Assembly (NCBI GenBank): GCA_022703405.1
Contig: JAKLDT010000011.1
Coordinates: 1 to 34,692 of the forward strand
Direction: 5' to 3'
DNA length: 34,692 nucleotides
DNA from: Bacteroidota bacterium
Lineage (GTDB): Bacteria; Bacteroidota; Bacteroidia; Bacteroidales; VadinHA17
This document shows positions 14,909-23,253 of the stretch, one piece after another (position 1 is the first letter of the stretch; each line of letters starts with the position of its first letter). A program made the translations under genes and the position numbers. The notes under the pieces are model-generated. The model had not been told where the DNA came from, ran no database searches, and saw only the letters and a list, made by a program, of their open reading frames with translations.

Positions 14909-16027
14909 ATCATCGGCAAAAAACCTTCCGATACACTTCATTACCTCTTTTCTGACTTCAAGGGCATCAATAACGCCGTTATGTGCATAGACAATCTTAC
15001 CACCCGGTGCAACAATCATTGTATAAGGCAGTGAACCTGACCAGTTCTTGTCAACTGCTTCAATAAGAGGATACTTATTTTCAGAGGTATAGAGATAGTT
15101 CTTCACAGCTGAATTCTTGTCCTTAAGGAATTCAAGAACCTTGTCCTTCTTCTTTAAACCGTCAGTACTTATTGAAACGAATTCAAAATCGCGGGCTCCG
15201 AACATCCTTTGCATGTTTACAAGTTCAGGGTATTCTATAACACATGGTCCGCACCAGGTAGCCCATACATTAATAAGCCTGTACTTATTTGATTTGTTTG
15301 CAATAACTTCCCTGATGGCATCAAGGTCGGCTTCAATTATTTCAACCGGCTTATTCTTCCAGTCTGCATCAAGTTTCTTTCTGTATTCAGCCTTGTTCGC
15401 CCATTTGATTGAACAGCCGAAGGTCTTTGTTTTTTCAACAGGAACCGGCTTACCTTCAAGGAGTGCAACAAGGGCGTTTCTTGTATCATGTTCCTTAGCC
15501 TGTTCATAAGGATTTTCCAGTTCATCAATCCTTCCGCAGAAACGGAGTTTTCGCTGCGAATCAAAAATAAATACATGAGGTGTTGTTGTGGGACCATAAG
15601 CCATGGCCATCTCCTGCTTATCACCATCGTAGATATAAGGCATTTTATACTTTTTGTCTGCGGCTCTCTGCTTCATCTCATCAAAGGTGTCACCAAGGTC
15701 GGTATAGCCCATCTCTTCAAGACATACTGCCTGGGGATTGTTTGGCGAGACAAGGACAAAACCAACGCCTTTGGGATTGAATTCTGTATATAGCTTATCT
15801 ATCCTGTCCTCATAAGCCTGAGCAGTAGGACAGTGATTTGCTGTAAAAATAATAACAAGTATCTTGTTCTTGTTGAAGCTGTTAAGTGTATATGTCTTGC
15901 CATCAATTCCCTTCAGTGAGAATGGAGGAGCCTGTGCACCAATATCTAGTGTTTTCGGATCTTCAGCAGACACAGTTATCATATTTGCCAGAAATGCCGA
16001 TATAATCAACAGGTTTCTTATTTTCAT
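14906..16027 (-). CDS. exported two-domain thioredoxin-fold protein (redoxin plus TlpA-like)
   Basis: A 373-residue protein counted from the ATG at 16027 (MKIRNLLIISAFLANMITVSA signal peptide); an earlier in-frame ATG at 16054 would only add residues before the signal. The N-terminal domain (about 25-190) is peroxiredoxin-like, with GAQAPPFSLKGIDGKTYTL and TANHCPTAQ, where C66 stands alone because the second position of a CxxC is alanine. The C-terminal domain (about 220-370) is TlpA/ResA-like with WATWCGPC (C259, C262) and cis-proline at SLPYTM. One half thus looks peroxidatic or degenerate and the other a thiol-disulfide reductase in the periplasm. It heads the unit of isomerase and two acetyltransferases. 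Confidence 0.87.
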   Translation of the reverse strand: MKIRNLLIISAFLANMITVSAEDPKTLDIGAQAPPFSLKGIDGKTYTLNSFNKNKILVIIFTANHCPTAQAYEDRIDKLYTEFNPKGVGFVLVSPNNPQAVCLEEMGYTDLGDTFDEMKQRAADKKYKMPYIYDGDKQEMAMAYGPTTTPHVFIFDSQRKLRFCGRIDELENPYEQAKEHDTRNALVALLEGKPVPVEKTKTFGCSIKWANKAEYRKKLDADWKNKPVEIIEADLDAIREVIANKSNKYRLINVWATWCGPCVIEYPELVNMQRMFGARDFEFVSISTDGLKKKDKVLEFLKDKNSAVKNYLYTSENKYPLIEAVDKNWSGSLPYTMIVAPGGKIVYAHNGVIDALEVRKEVMKCIGRFFADD

Positions 16028-16274
16028 TTTACTTATATATTTAAAATATGGCATAGGTAATAATATTATCTTCTGAAAATATATGAATTATTTCTATAAG
16101 TAATGTGGAATTAACTAACATTTGGATATTTTTTAAGACTTTAAGCCTTAATCCGGTACCTTAAATAATTTATTATACAAACATCGTTATAGACATAATT
16201 ATGCTAACTTTAAATCTGATAATGCATTGGTGAAAAGAACTTTGCGATAGCAATAAGTAACATTTTAATTTAAA
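16028..16274. other. divergent intergenic region between redoxin and sigma-factor genes
   Basis: This 247-bp AT-rich spacer must hold the promoters of both the minus-strand unit and the sigma-factor gene. TAACTTTA at 16205-16212 is one mismatch from the TAnnTTTG -7 element on the plus strand, but no matching TTTG lies at the right distance. No gene, hairpin or repeat was seen. Confidence 0.35.
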
Positions 16275-16832
16275 ATGGAGTATTCTGATCAACAGCTTGT
16301 TGATAAGATAAGATCAGGTGATATTGCTGCTTTTGAAACTATTTTTAATAAGTTCTACATATATCTTTGTCTTTTGTCCGAGCATCTTGTAAGAAATCAG
16401 CATGATGCAGAGGAGATTGTATCAGATGTGTTTATGAAGGTATGGAATATCAGGGAAAAATTTGAAATCACAACATCGCTTAAAGCCTACCTCATCAGGG
16501 CTGTATACAATGCATCATTAAATCATATTGAGAGTAACAAATTCAGAAAAAAGCTGACTCAGAGCATTTCTGATTCAGATTATGAAATACTGGTCTGGGA
16601 TGACAATTACCCTCTCGGGCAGTTATTCGAAAAAGAGATTTTAGAAGTTTTAGATCAGGGTATAAATTCATTACCTGATGGATGCAGGCAAATATTTCTT
16701 CTCAGCCGCAATGAAAATATGAAATATTCAGATATTGCACAGAAGCAGGGAATATCAGTGAATACGGTAAAGACCCAGATGAAAATTGCCCTGTCACGAC
16801 TCCGAGAAAATCTAAAAGTCTTTCTTTCCTGA
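16275..16832 (+). CDS. ECF-type RNA polymerase sigma factor (FecI-like)
   Basis: A 185-residue sigma-70 family protein with only regions 2 and 4. Region 2 covers about 22-95 (FETIFNKFYIYLCLLSEHLV, then HDAEEIVSDVFMKVWNIREKFE). Region 4 covers about 128-182 with LPDGCRQIFLLSRNENMKYSDIA and the helix-turn-helix QGISVNTVKTQMKIALSRLR. No extra C-terminal domain is present. Such factors are held by a membrane FecR protein and released when substrate binds the partner SusC receptor. Eighty bp downstream is the fecR-like gene, followed by susC, the standard Bacteroidota order. Its expected targets are the susCD promoter and perhaps its own. Confidence 0.95.
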   Translation: MEYSDQQLVDKIRSGDIAAFETIFNKFYIYLCLLSEHLVRNQHDAEEIVSDVFMKVWNIREKFEITTSLKAYLIRAVYNASLNHIESNKFRKKLTQSISDSDYEILVWDDNYPLGQLFEKEILEVLDQGINSLPDGCRQIFLLSRNENMKYSDIAQKQGISVNTVKTQMKIALSRLRENLKVFLS

Positions 16833-16912
16833 AGAACTCCTGATTTTTTTCACTACTCTTTCACCCCGGATCTGTTTTTTCCTGTCTTTATAATCAGATC
16901 ATATATTATATT

Positions 16913-18070
16913 ATGCAACGAAACGAACATAAAGACCCGGCGGAAGAATTAATTCATGGTTATATTCAGGGGGAGCTAAGTGAGGATGAGGAGAAAAAGT
17001 TAATTGACTGGATAAAAGAAGATCCGGCCAATAAGAAATACTTTGATGAATATTGTGAAATATGGGTCAGTGCCAAAGCTTTACTGAAGAATCCCGGATA
17101 TAATTATCATGAAGGATTCTGGAAATTCAAGCATAAGATCAGTGAAGAAGCGAACAAGCCTGAATCATCAGATACAATTCGTATTATCAGGCTTATAACG
17201 AGGTATGCTGCAATTATAGTTATTACTATTTCTTTAAGCGGTTTTTTATTTTATCAATTAGGTAAAAGTAAAGCTGAATATCCGGTTGAGACAATCAGCG
17301 AATTGTGTGTTCCACTGGGTTCAAACGCCCACTTTTCATTATCAGATGGAACTACAGTAGCACTGAATGCAGGCAGCAGTCTTAAATATGACAATCGTTT
17401 CGGTCTAAAGGAAAGAGTTGTCCAGCTTGCAGGTGAGGGATATTTTAAAGTAGCAAAAGATACTCAGAAACCTTTCATTGTAAAAACTTCATGTCTGACT
17501 ATCAGAGCCCTGGGTACGGAGTTTAATGTGAGAGCTTATAGTGATGACAATAAGACCGAGGCTACACTTGTTGAAGGTTCCATAAAGGTAGAACCTGTAA
17601 ACGACGGGTATAAGGCTGAAGCTGTGATCCTTAAGCCAAATCAGAAGCTTACTTTTTACAGAAATGATTCAACCATGGTTGAAAATTCGGCTGTTTCAGA
17701 TGAAAATACAGGGAGTAAGACTCAACAAATAACTGAGCAAAAGATCAATTCAATTCCCAGGTTAGTAAAGGAAAATGTAGATGTGGAGAAAATAATTTCA
17801 TGGAAGGATAACAGGTGGATATTCGAAAGAGAAACTCTTTCAGAAATTGCTGTGGAACTTGAACGCAAATATAATGTTGAAATAAGGTTTGACTCGGAAA
17901 AGCTTATGAATTACAGGTTCACAGGCACCATAATTGCTGAGCCCATTGAGCAGGTGCTTGAAGCCATGAGTATTTCAGCTCCGATCCGGTACAAACTTGA
18001 AGGAAGGGTAGTGACATTATCTGAAAGCAGGAATTTTAAAGGTGTCAAAAACAATCTGTATAATAATTAA
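16913..18070 (+). CDS. FecR-family anti-sigma factor
   Basis: A 385-residue single-pass membrane regulator. The cytoplasmic N-terminal part (1-95), which should bind the sigma factor, carries HGYIQGELSEDEEKKLIDWI. The membrane helix is at about 98-116 (RYAAIIVITISLSGFLFYQL). The periplasmic FecR domain (about 125-225) has LPLGS-like VPLGSNAHFSLSDGTTVALNAGS and the GEGYFKV..PFIVKT..RALGTEFNVRAY sequence. The C-terminal DUF4974 domain (about 310-380) with FTGTIIAEPIEQVLEAMS probably touches the STN domain of the SusC receptor. It is a complete copy. A hairpin at 18132-18157 follows it. Confidence 0.94.
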   Translation: MQRNEHKDPAEELIHGYIQGELSEDEEKKLIDWIKEDPANKKYFDEYCEIWVSAKALLKNPGYNYHEGFWKFKHKISEEANKPESSDTIRIIRLITRYAAIIVITISLSGFLFYQLGKSKAEYPVETISELCVPLGSNAHFSLSDGTTVALNAGSSLKYDNRFGLKERVVQLAGEGYFKVAKDTQKPFIVKTSCLTIRALGTEFNVRAYSDDNKTEATLVEGSIKVEPVNDGYKAEAVILKPNQKLTFYRNDSTMVENSAVSDENTGSKTQQITEQKINSIPRLVKENVDVEKIISWKDNRWIFERETLSEIAVELERKYNVEIRFDSEKLMNYRFTGTIIAEPIEQVLEAMSISAPIRYKLEGRVVTLSESRNFKGVKNNLYNN

Positions 18071-18131
18071 AGTAAGCTGTACCTAAAGAAGTCTTTGCCT
18101 ATGGAACATTAAAAATTGCCTTGAAACCAAA

Positions 18132-18166
18132 GCGCAGGATGCTGTAACATCCCGCGCAGAGTTTTT
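18132..18166 (+). terminator. hairpin between fecR-like and susC genes, possible terminator or attenuator
   Basis: GCGCAGGATG (18132-18141) pairs with CATCCCGCGC (18148-18157) with one A/C mismatch around a CTGTAA loop. Four bases later comes a run of five T residues (18162-18166). It lies in the 162-bp gap before susC and could end the sigma/anti-sigma transcript, so that susC is mainly read from its own promoter, or act as a partial attenuator. Confidence 0.6.
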
Positions 18167-18232
18167 AAATTTCACCAATGCTGCCTTTTACCGGAAAACA
18201 TTGGATCATTTAACCAAAAACTATGCAAAATT

Positions 18233-21200
18233 ATGAAAAAAAAACTACCTAACACTATTCCGTTACCTATACCCGGAATAGAAAAACTCCTAATGATCAT
18301 GAAACTAGCTCTGATTATCGTTTTTTTAAGCGTTCTGCAGGTCAGTGCAAAAACCTATTCCCAGGTTACTGTCAACCTGGATTTTCAGGGTAAACCTATA
18401 CGTGAAGTACTGAAATCAATAGAAAAACAAAGTCAGGTCCGTTTTTTCTACAGTGACGACCTGATGGCTATGAATGATAGAATATCTGTATATGCGGAAA
18501 ACAGGAATATTATTAATGTGCTGGATGATATTTTTGCCGATACAAAACTCACTTATAAAAAGTATGACAATGATCTTATTGTAATTGCTCCAAGAGAGTT
18601 TTTACAGCAACAGGTAAGGGTAACAGGTACAATAATTGATGCGGGAACATCAGAACCTCTTGTTGGAGTGAATGTTGTACTTGAAGGTACTACAATTGGC
18701 GTTATGACCGACGTAAAAGGCAAGTTTACCCTGAATGTGCCAGACCTTACAGGAGCTCTTCAGTTTAGCTATATCGGTTATGTTGCACAGAGAATTCCTA
18801 TCAATGGTCAGACTGTAATAGATATTAAGCTTGCTTCAGACCTTCTTTCACTTGATGAAGTGGTTGTTACCGGGTATGGAACTGTAAAAAGGAGTGATCT
18901 GACAGGTTCTGTTAGTTCAATAAAAACAGAGCAGTTGCTGCAATTACCTACACAGCGTGTTGACCAGGCCATCCAGGGCAGGGCTACCGGTGTTTTTATC
19001 CTTAACACTGATGGTTCACCGGGGGGTAATACTCTTATACGTATCAGGGGCAGTAACTCAATTAATGGCGGAAACGATCCTTTGATCATTGTCGATGGTT
19101 TACAGGGCGCAAATATTAATCAGTTAAACCCTAATGATATTGAATCAATGGAAATCCTTAAGGATGCCTCAGCTACAGCAATATATGGTTCCAGGGGTGC
19201 AAATGGTGTTATCCTGATTACAACTAAACTGGGAAAGACTGGGAAACCTGTTATAGAGGCTGGCTACAGTATCGGCTTTCAAACCCTTGCACATAAGCTT
19301 GATGTAATGGATGCTGGTTCATTTGCAGAATATAATAACTGGTATCATAGTTTTGATACACAGGATGGGCAGACTCCAAAATATTATTTCACTCAGGCAG
19401 AAATAGATAATTACAAGAAGAATGGAGGTACCGACTGGCAGGATGAGATTTATGATGTTGGTGTTATGCAGACTTCAAACCTGGCAATTAGTGGTGCAAC
19501 TGACAGATTGAAATATATGGTTTCAACGGGTTACCTCGATCACCAGGGAATATTGTTAAACTCAGGCTATAACAGATTATCATTGAGGGCAAATCTGGCT
19601 GCAGATATAACGAGATGGGTTGACTTTGGCCTGAATTATTCATATACAAGTGAAAGGTATAAGTCTCCTCCATTTAATGCCAATTTATTTACTGCAGTAA
19701 ACAATGCTCCACGATGGGCTCCCACTGAACCGGTTTATGATGAATTCGGTAACTACGCCAGGCACAGGCCGGGATATGGTGCCTATGATACATGGAATCC
19801 GGTTGCAACTGCTCTGGAGACATTGATTGAAAATCCGACATACCAGAACAATATTAACATGTTCCTGAATTTTAAAATTGCAAAGGGACTGACTTTGAAG
19901 ATTATGGGTGGCGGAACATTTGCAAATGAGTATAACAACAAATATGAAAATACTAAAACCCGTAACGGTTATGCAATGAACGGAGTAGGAAGCGTCAGTA
20001 ACTCCTTCAGCAATATGTATCAGAATACCAATATTCTTACTTATGATAAAACAACGGGTATTCACCACATAACAGTTACAGGTGTGGCAGAGGAAATATT
20101 CAGTTCATGGTTCGGTAATTCAATGAACGGACAGGATTTTCTTGTCGACCAGCTGGGAACCGACAATATGGATGGTGCTAAATCAGTATCAGTTGACTCA
20201 TGGAGAGGAGAGAGAGCATTGGTCTCATTTATGGGACGAATTAATTATGGTCTGATGGACAAATATCTCCTTACATTAAGTTACAGGGCTGATGGCTCAT
20301 CTGTTTTTGGTGAGAATAACAAATGGGGTTACTTCCCCTCAGGTTCACTTGCATGGAGGATATCGCAGGAAGGCTTCCTCCAGGATTCAGAGGTTATTAC
20401 TGACCTTAAGCTGAGAATAAGTTATGGCGTTACAGGAAACCAGGGTATAAGCCCCTATGGATCGCTGGCCAGGCTGGGATCAGGTGAAAGTTACAGGTAT
20501 CCTTATATGAACGGGCAAAATCTTAATATCGGTTTCGGAATAGCAGGCATCGCTAATCCTGACCTGAAATGGGAATCTACTGCCCAGTCGAATATCGGGG
20601 TTGACGTATCATTGTTCAAAGGAAGGCTCATCTCCACAATAGATGTTTATCGTAAAGTAACTGAAGATCTTCTTATGCCAAGGCAGTTACCTGATTATGT
20701 TGGTGTGTCGAGTGTTATTGATAACATTGGATCTATCGAAAACAGAGGCCTTGAGATTATGATAGGTGGTGATCCTGTTGTGGGAAATTTCAGGTGGAAT
20801 ACATCACTCAATTTCACCATGAACCGAAATGAGGTACTTGACCTGGGTGAAGGTACTAAAAGAATTGGTTATACGCCCACCTCGGGAGGATACTCACTTG
20901 GCTCTTCCTATATGTTCCTTGAAGTAGGACAACCTTTTGGTCAGATGAGAGGATACAAATTCCTGGGTTTGTGGAGAGCTGATGAGGATGCTGAAGCAAG
21001 AGCTTACGGACAACTCCCCGGGTTACCTAAGTATGCTGATCTTACCGGCCCCAATGGTGTTCCCGATGGAATTGTCAATGAACTCGATAAAACAACTATT
21101 GGATATGGTTACCCCGATTTTACTATTGGATGGAACAACCTCTTCACATACAAAAACTTTGAGTTATCCTTCCTTGTTACAGGAGCCTATGGTGCCGACC

Positions 21201-21640
21201 TGTTCAATACAATCAGGATCCGCAGACAAACCTATGAGGGGAATGATCCAATTCTCTGGGATTACTGGACTCCGCAAAATCAGGACACAGATATTCCTGC
21301 ACGTTACGACGGTGCCTGGGTTCAGTCGCAGAACCTTGTTAATAAATACCTTCTCGGGAGTAGCGAAGGCGCTTCATCACGATGGGTGGAAGATGCTTCT
21401 TTTACAAGATTGAAGACTTTAACCCTTGCCTATAATTTTCAGCCTTCTATTCTGCAGAAGATCGGGTTTTCAAAAGCAAGATTGTTCTTCACCGGAACAA
21501 ACCTGATAACACTGACAAAATATACAGGGTACGATCCTGAAATAGCACAGTTCCCCACTAATGACGCGACAATCGGTGTCGATCAGAGTGTTTATCCGAC
21601 TGCCCGCATGTATACTTTTGGTGCTGATTTCACTTTCTAA
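18233..21640 (+). CDS. susC: SusC/RagA-family TonB-dependent outer-membrane receptor with STN domain
   Basis: A 1135-residue transducing receptor that imports glycan fragments through the outer membrane using TonB energy. After a signal peptide (to about 40, VSAKTYSQ) come an STN signalling domain (about 47-118), a carboxypeptidase-regulatory-like beta-sandwich (about 128-203) and the plug (about 213-332). The plug carries the DEVVVTGYGTVKRSDLTGSV junction, IRIRGSNS-type LIRIRGSNSINGG and RGANGVILITTK. The beta-barrel fills the remainder and ends in aromatic FTF. The STN domain explains the sigma/FecR genes upstream. The SusD gene starts 20 bp after the stop. Substrate cannot be read from the sequence. 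I see no frameshift. Confidence 0.96.
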   Translation: MKKKLPNTIPLPIPGIEKLLMIMKLALIIVFLSVLQVSAKTYSQVTVNLDFQGKPIREVLKSIEKQSQVRFFYSDDLMAMNDRISVYAENRNIINVLDDIFADTKLTYKKYDNDLIVIAPREFLQQQVRVTGTIIDAGTSEPLVGVNVVLEGTTIGVMTDVKGKFTLNVPDLTGALQFSYIGYVAQRIPINGQTVIDIKLASDLLSLDEVVVTGYGTVKRSDLTGSVSSIKTEQLLQLPTQRVDQAIQGRATGVFILNTDGSPGGNTLIRIRGSNSINGGNDPLIIVDGLQGANINQLNPNDIESMEILKDASATAIYGSRGANGVILITTKLGKTGKPVIEAGYSIGFQTLAHKLDVMDAGSFAEYNNWYHSFDTQDGQTPKYYFTQAEIDNYKKNGGTDWQDEIYDVGVMQTSNLAISGATDRLKYMVSTGYLDHQGILLNSGYNRLSLRANLAADITRWVDFGLNYSYTSERYKSPPFNANLFTAVNNAPRWAPTEPVYDEFGNYARHRPGYGAYDTWNPVATALETLIENPTYQNNINMFLNFKIAKGLTLKIMGGGTFANEYNNKYENTKTRNGYAMNGVGSVSNSFSNMYQNTNILTYDKTTGIHHITVTGVAEEIFSSWFGNSMNGQDFLVDQLGTDNMDGAKSVSVDSWRGERALVSFMGRINYGLMDKYLLTLSYRADGSSVFGENNKWGYFPSGSLAWRISQEGFLQDSEVITDLKLRISYGVTGNQGISPYGSLARLGSGESYRYPYMNGQNLNIGFGIAGIANPDLKWESTAQSNIGVDVSLFKGRLISTIDVYRKVTEDLLMPRQLPDYVGVSSVIDNIGSIENRGLEIMIGGDPVVGNFRWNTSLNFTMNRNEVLDLGEGTKRIGYTPTSGGYSLGSSYMFLEVGQPFGQMRGYKFLGLWRADEDAEARAYGQLPGLPKYADLTGPNGVPDGIVNELDKTTIGYGYPDFTIGWNNLFTYKNFELSFLVTGAYGADLFNTIRIRRQTYEGNDPILWDYWTPQNQDTDIPARYDGAWVQSQNLVNKYLLGSSEGASSRWVEDASFTRLKTLTLAYNFQPSILQKIGFSKARLFFTGTNLITLTKYTGYDPEIAQFPTNDATIGVDQSVYPTARMYTFGADFTF

Positions 21641-21659
21641 CAACATTAAAATTACAATC

Positions 21660-23114
21660 ATGAATATAAAAAGATCAAAAATATTGAGTCTGGTAATGTT
21701 GTCAGGATTTTTACTACTTCTTACCGGATGTGAGAAACTTAAAGAAAAGCCAACAGATTTCGTCGGACCTGATAATTTTTTTAAAACACCGGCACAGGTT
21801 GAATCTGCATTTGTCAGTGCAATGCAAAGACAATGGGGCGGATGGCAGTTTTACGACTGGATGGGCAGCCCTGAATGGCCTGCTCAGGATGATCAGTTAT
21901 ATGGAGGAGAACTGGTAATTGGCGATAATGATGCGGCAGGCAGCTGGCAGGTTCATTATCAGGCAATAGCCGACCTGAATCCTGCAATAAAAGCCCTTGT
22001 TAATGATCAGCTGGGAGCTGGAGTTCCCCAGGAAACAAAAGACCAGCTGATGGCAGAGGCAAAATTCCTCAGAGCATTTAATTATTTTTGGCTTGTAAGG
22101 CTTTATGGTGATGTTCCTCTTATTCTTGAAAACACTGATGTAATAAAAGGAGAGATTGAAAGGTCTCCTGTAGCTGCTGTTTATGATCAGATAGTTGAGG
22201 ATATGCTGTTTGCAGTACAACACCTTCCTGAAGTCTGGGATAGTGATAATAATGCCCGTCCAACCTCAGATGTAGCCAGGGGAATTCTTGCAAAAGTATA
22301 TATAACAATGGCCACAGCTCCCTTGAATGCAACAGCAAACTATGCCAAAGCCAGGGATATGGCAAAACAGGTAATGGATGGCGGACGTTACAGCCTTGTC
22401 CCGAAAGTTGAGGATGTGTTTAAAATGAGCAATGAGTTTGGCCCTGAGTTCATGTGGGCATGGCATAATTCTGAGGAAGAATATGTAATTGAACCTCAGA
22501 TATGGCTTCCTGGTGAAATGGCCGGGGGTTGGGGTGATGTTACTGCTGAAAAAATCTGGGGGGAAGCCTTTCCGGAAGAACCACGCAAGCATGCATATCT
22601 GCTGCTTGAGGATCTTTGGTTCGGAACTGGCACTACATATCTTGAATGGTACAAATCAGCTCCTTATGTAAGGAAGTTCCTCTATGACACTCCTGAAAAT
22701 ATGGAAAAGAACGTTTCATACCAGGCTCAACCTATACTTCGATATGCTGATGTTCTGTTACTGTTTGCCGAAGCTGAAAATATGGTGAACGGACCTACAC
22801 AGGCAGCCTGTGATGCAGTAAACCAGATAGTTGAAAGGGCAACAGGCGGAATACCCAATCCTGCTGATCCCTTATTTACAACTGCTATGTCGAAAGAACA
22901 GTTTGATGAAGCTGTGATACAACAGCGAAGCCTTGAGCTTTGTTTTGAATATGACCGTTGGTTCGACATCTGCAGGAAAAGGATATTGGATAAGGTAACA
23001 GATCCTGATTACCTGCCAAATTATTCGGAGTATGATTATCTTATGCCTGTACCCCAGAAAGATCTGCGGCTGAATAAGAGTCTCTCTCAGAATCCGGGAT
23101 ATACAAGACCATAG
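21660..23114 (+). CDS. susD: SusD/RagB-family glycan-binding lipoprotein
   Basis: A 484-residue surface lipoprotein that caps the SusC channel and captures glycan. The ATG at 21660 (MNIKRSKILSLVMLSGFLLLLTGC) puts the lipobox LTGC at the right distance with C24 as the lipidated residue; the frame is open upstream to 21561, but that would bury the signal. The acidic/basic residues after Cys (EKLKEK) fit outer-surface export. Typical SusD features are KFLRAFNYFWLVRLYGDVPL, then RYADVLLLFAEAEN, and the C-terminal QRSLELCFEYDRWFDICR, with NPGYTRP at the end. It is 20 bp from susC and clearly co-transcribed. A hairpin follows at 23139-23175. Confidence 0.95.
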   Translation: MNIKRSKILSLVMLSGFLLLLTGCEKLKEKPTDFVGPDNFFKTPAQVESAFVSAMQRQWGGWQFYDWMGSPEWPAQDDQLYGGELVIGDNDAAGSWQVHYQAIADLNPAIKALVNDQLGAGVPQETKDQLMAEAKFLRAFNYFWLVRLYGDVPLILENTDVIKGEIERSPVAAVYDQIVEDMLFAVQHLPEVWDSDNNARPTSDVARGILAKVYITMATAPLNATANYAKARDMAKQVMDGGRYSLVPKVEDVFKMSNEFGPEFMWAWHNSEEEYVIEPQIWLPGEMAGGWGDVTAEKIWGEAFPEEPRKHAYLLLEDLWFGTGTTYLEWYKSAPYVRKFLYDTPENMEKNVSYQAQPILRYADVLLLFAEAENMVNGPTQAACDAVNQIVERATGGIPNPADPLFTTAMSKEQFDEAVIQQRSLELCFEYDRWFDICRKRILDKVTDPDYLPNYSEYDYLMPVPQKDLRLNKSLSQNPGYTRP

Positions 23115-23138
23115 TGGTTTTTTAGTTTAGGTTTATTG

Positions 23139-23175
23139 GAAATTGCCACCTGACAATCATTAAGGTGGCAATTTC
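23139..23175 (+). terminator. 13-bp perfect hairpin after susD
   Basis: GAAATTGCCACCT (23139-23151) is the exact reverse complement of AGGTGGCAATTTC (23163-23175), with an 11-nt loop. Only a short T pair follows, so it may act as a weak terminator or as a 3' stabiliser that keeps the susCD message more abundant than the enzymes downstream. Its right arm overlaps the proposed -33 element of the next promoter. Confidence 0.7.
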
Positions 23176-23203
23176 TTAAAAACCTTCATCTTTTATATAT
23201 TTG
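23172..23203 (+). promoter_or_regulatory. candidate sigma-ABfr-type promoter for the VCBS/ASPIC operon
   Basis: TTTC (23172-23175), 20 nt, then TATATTTG (23196-23203). The -7 element is a perfect TAnnTTTG and the -33 is one base from TTTG, at the preferred distance. Transcription would begin near 23210, about 45 nt before the likely ATG at 23254. If real, the downstream enzymes can be made without the sigma factor that serves susCD. Confidence 0.45.
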
Positions 23204-23253
23204 ATAGGGATACTCTAAGTACACTGAAGTAGAAAGTGCTTCAATATCATCTG

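Noticed and set aside
16205..16212. TAACTTTA as the sigma-gene promoter
   Set aside because: One mismatch in the -7 element and no acceptable -33 element; too weak to list as its own feature.
20982..21413. A 143-codon open frame within susC in another frame
   Set aside because: The SusC barrel sequence continues uninterrupted through this part; the alternative frame lacks any family feature.
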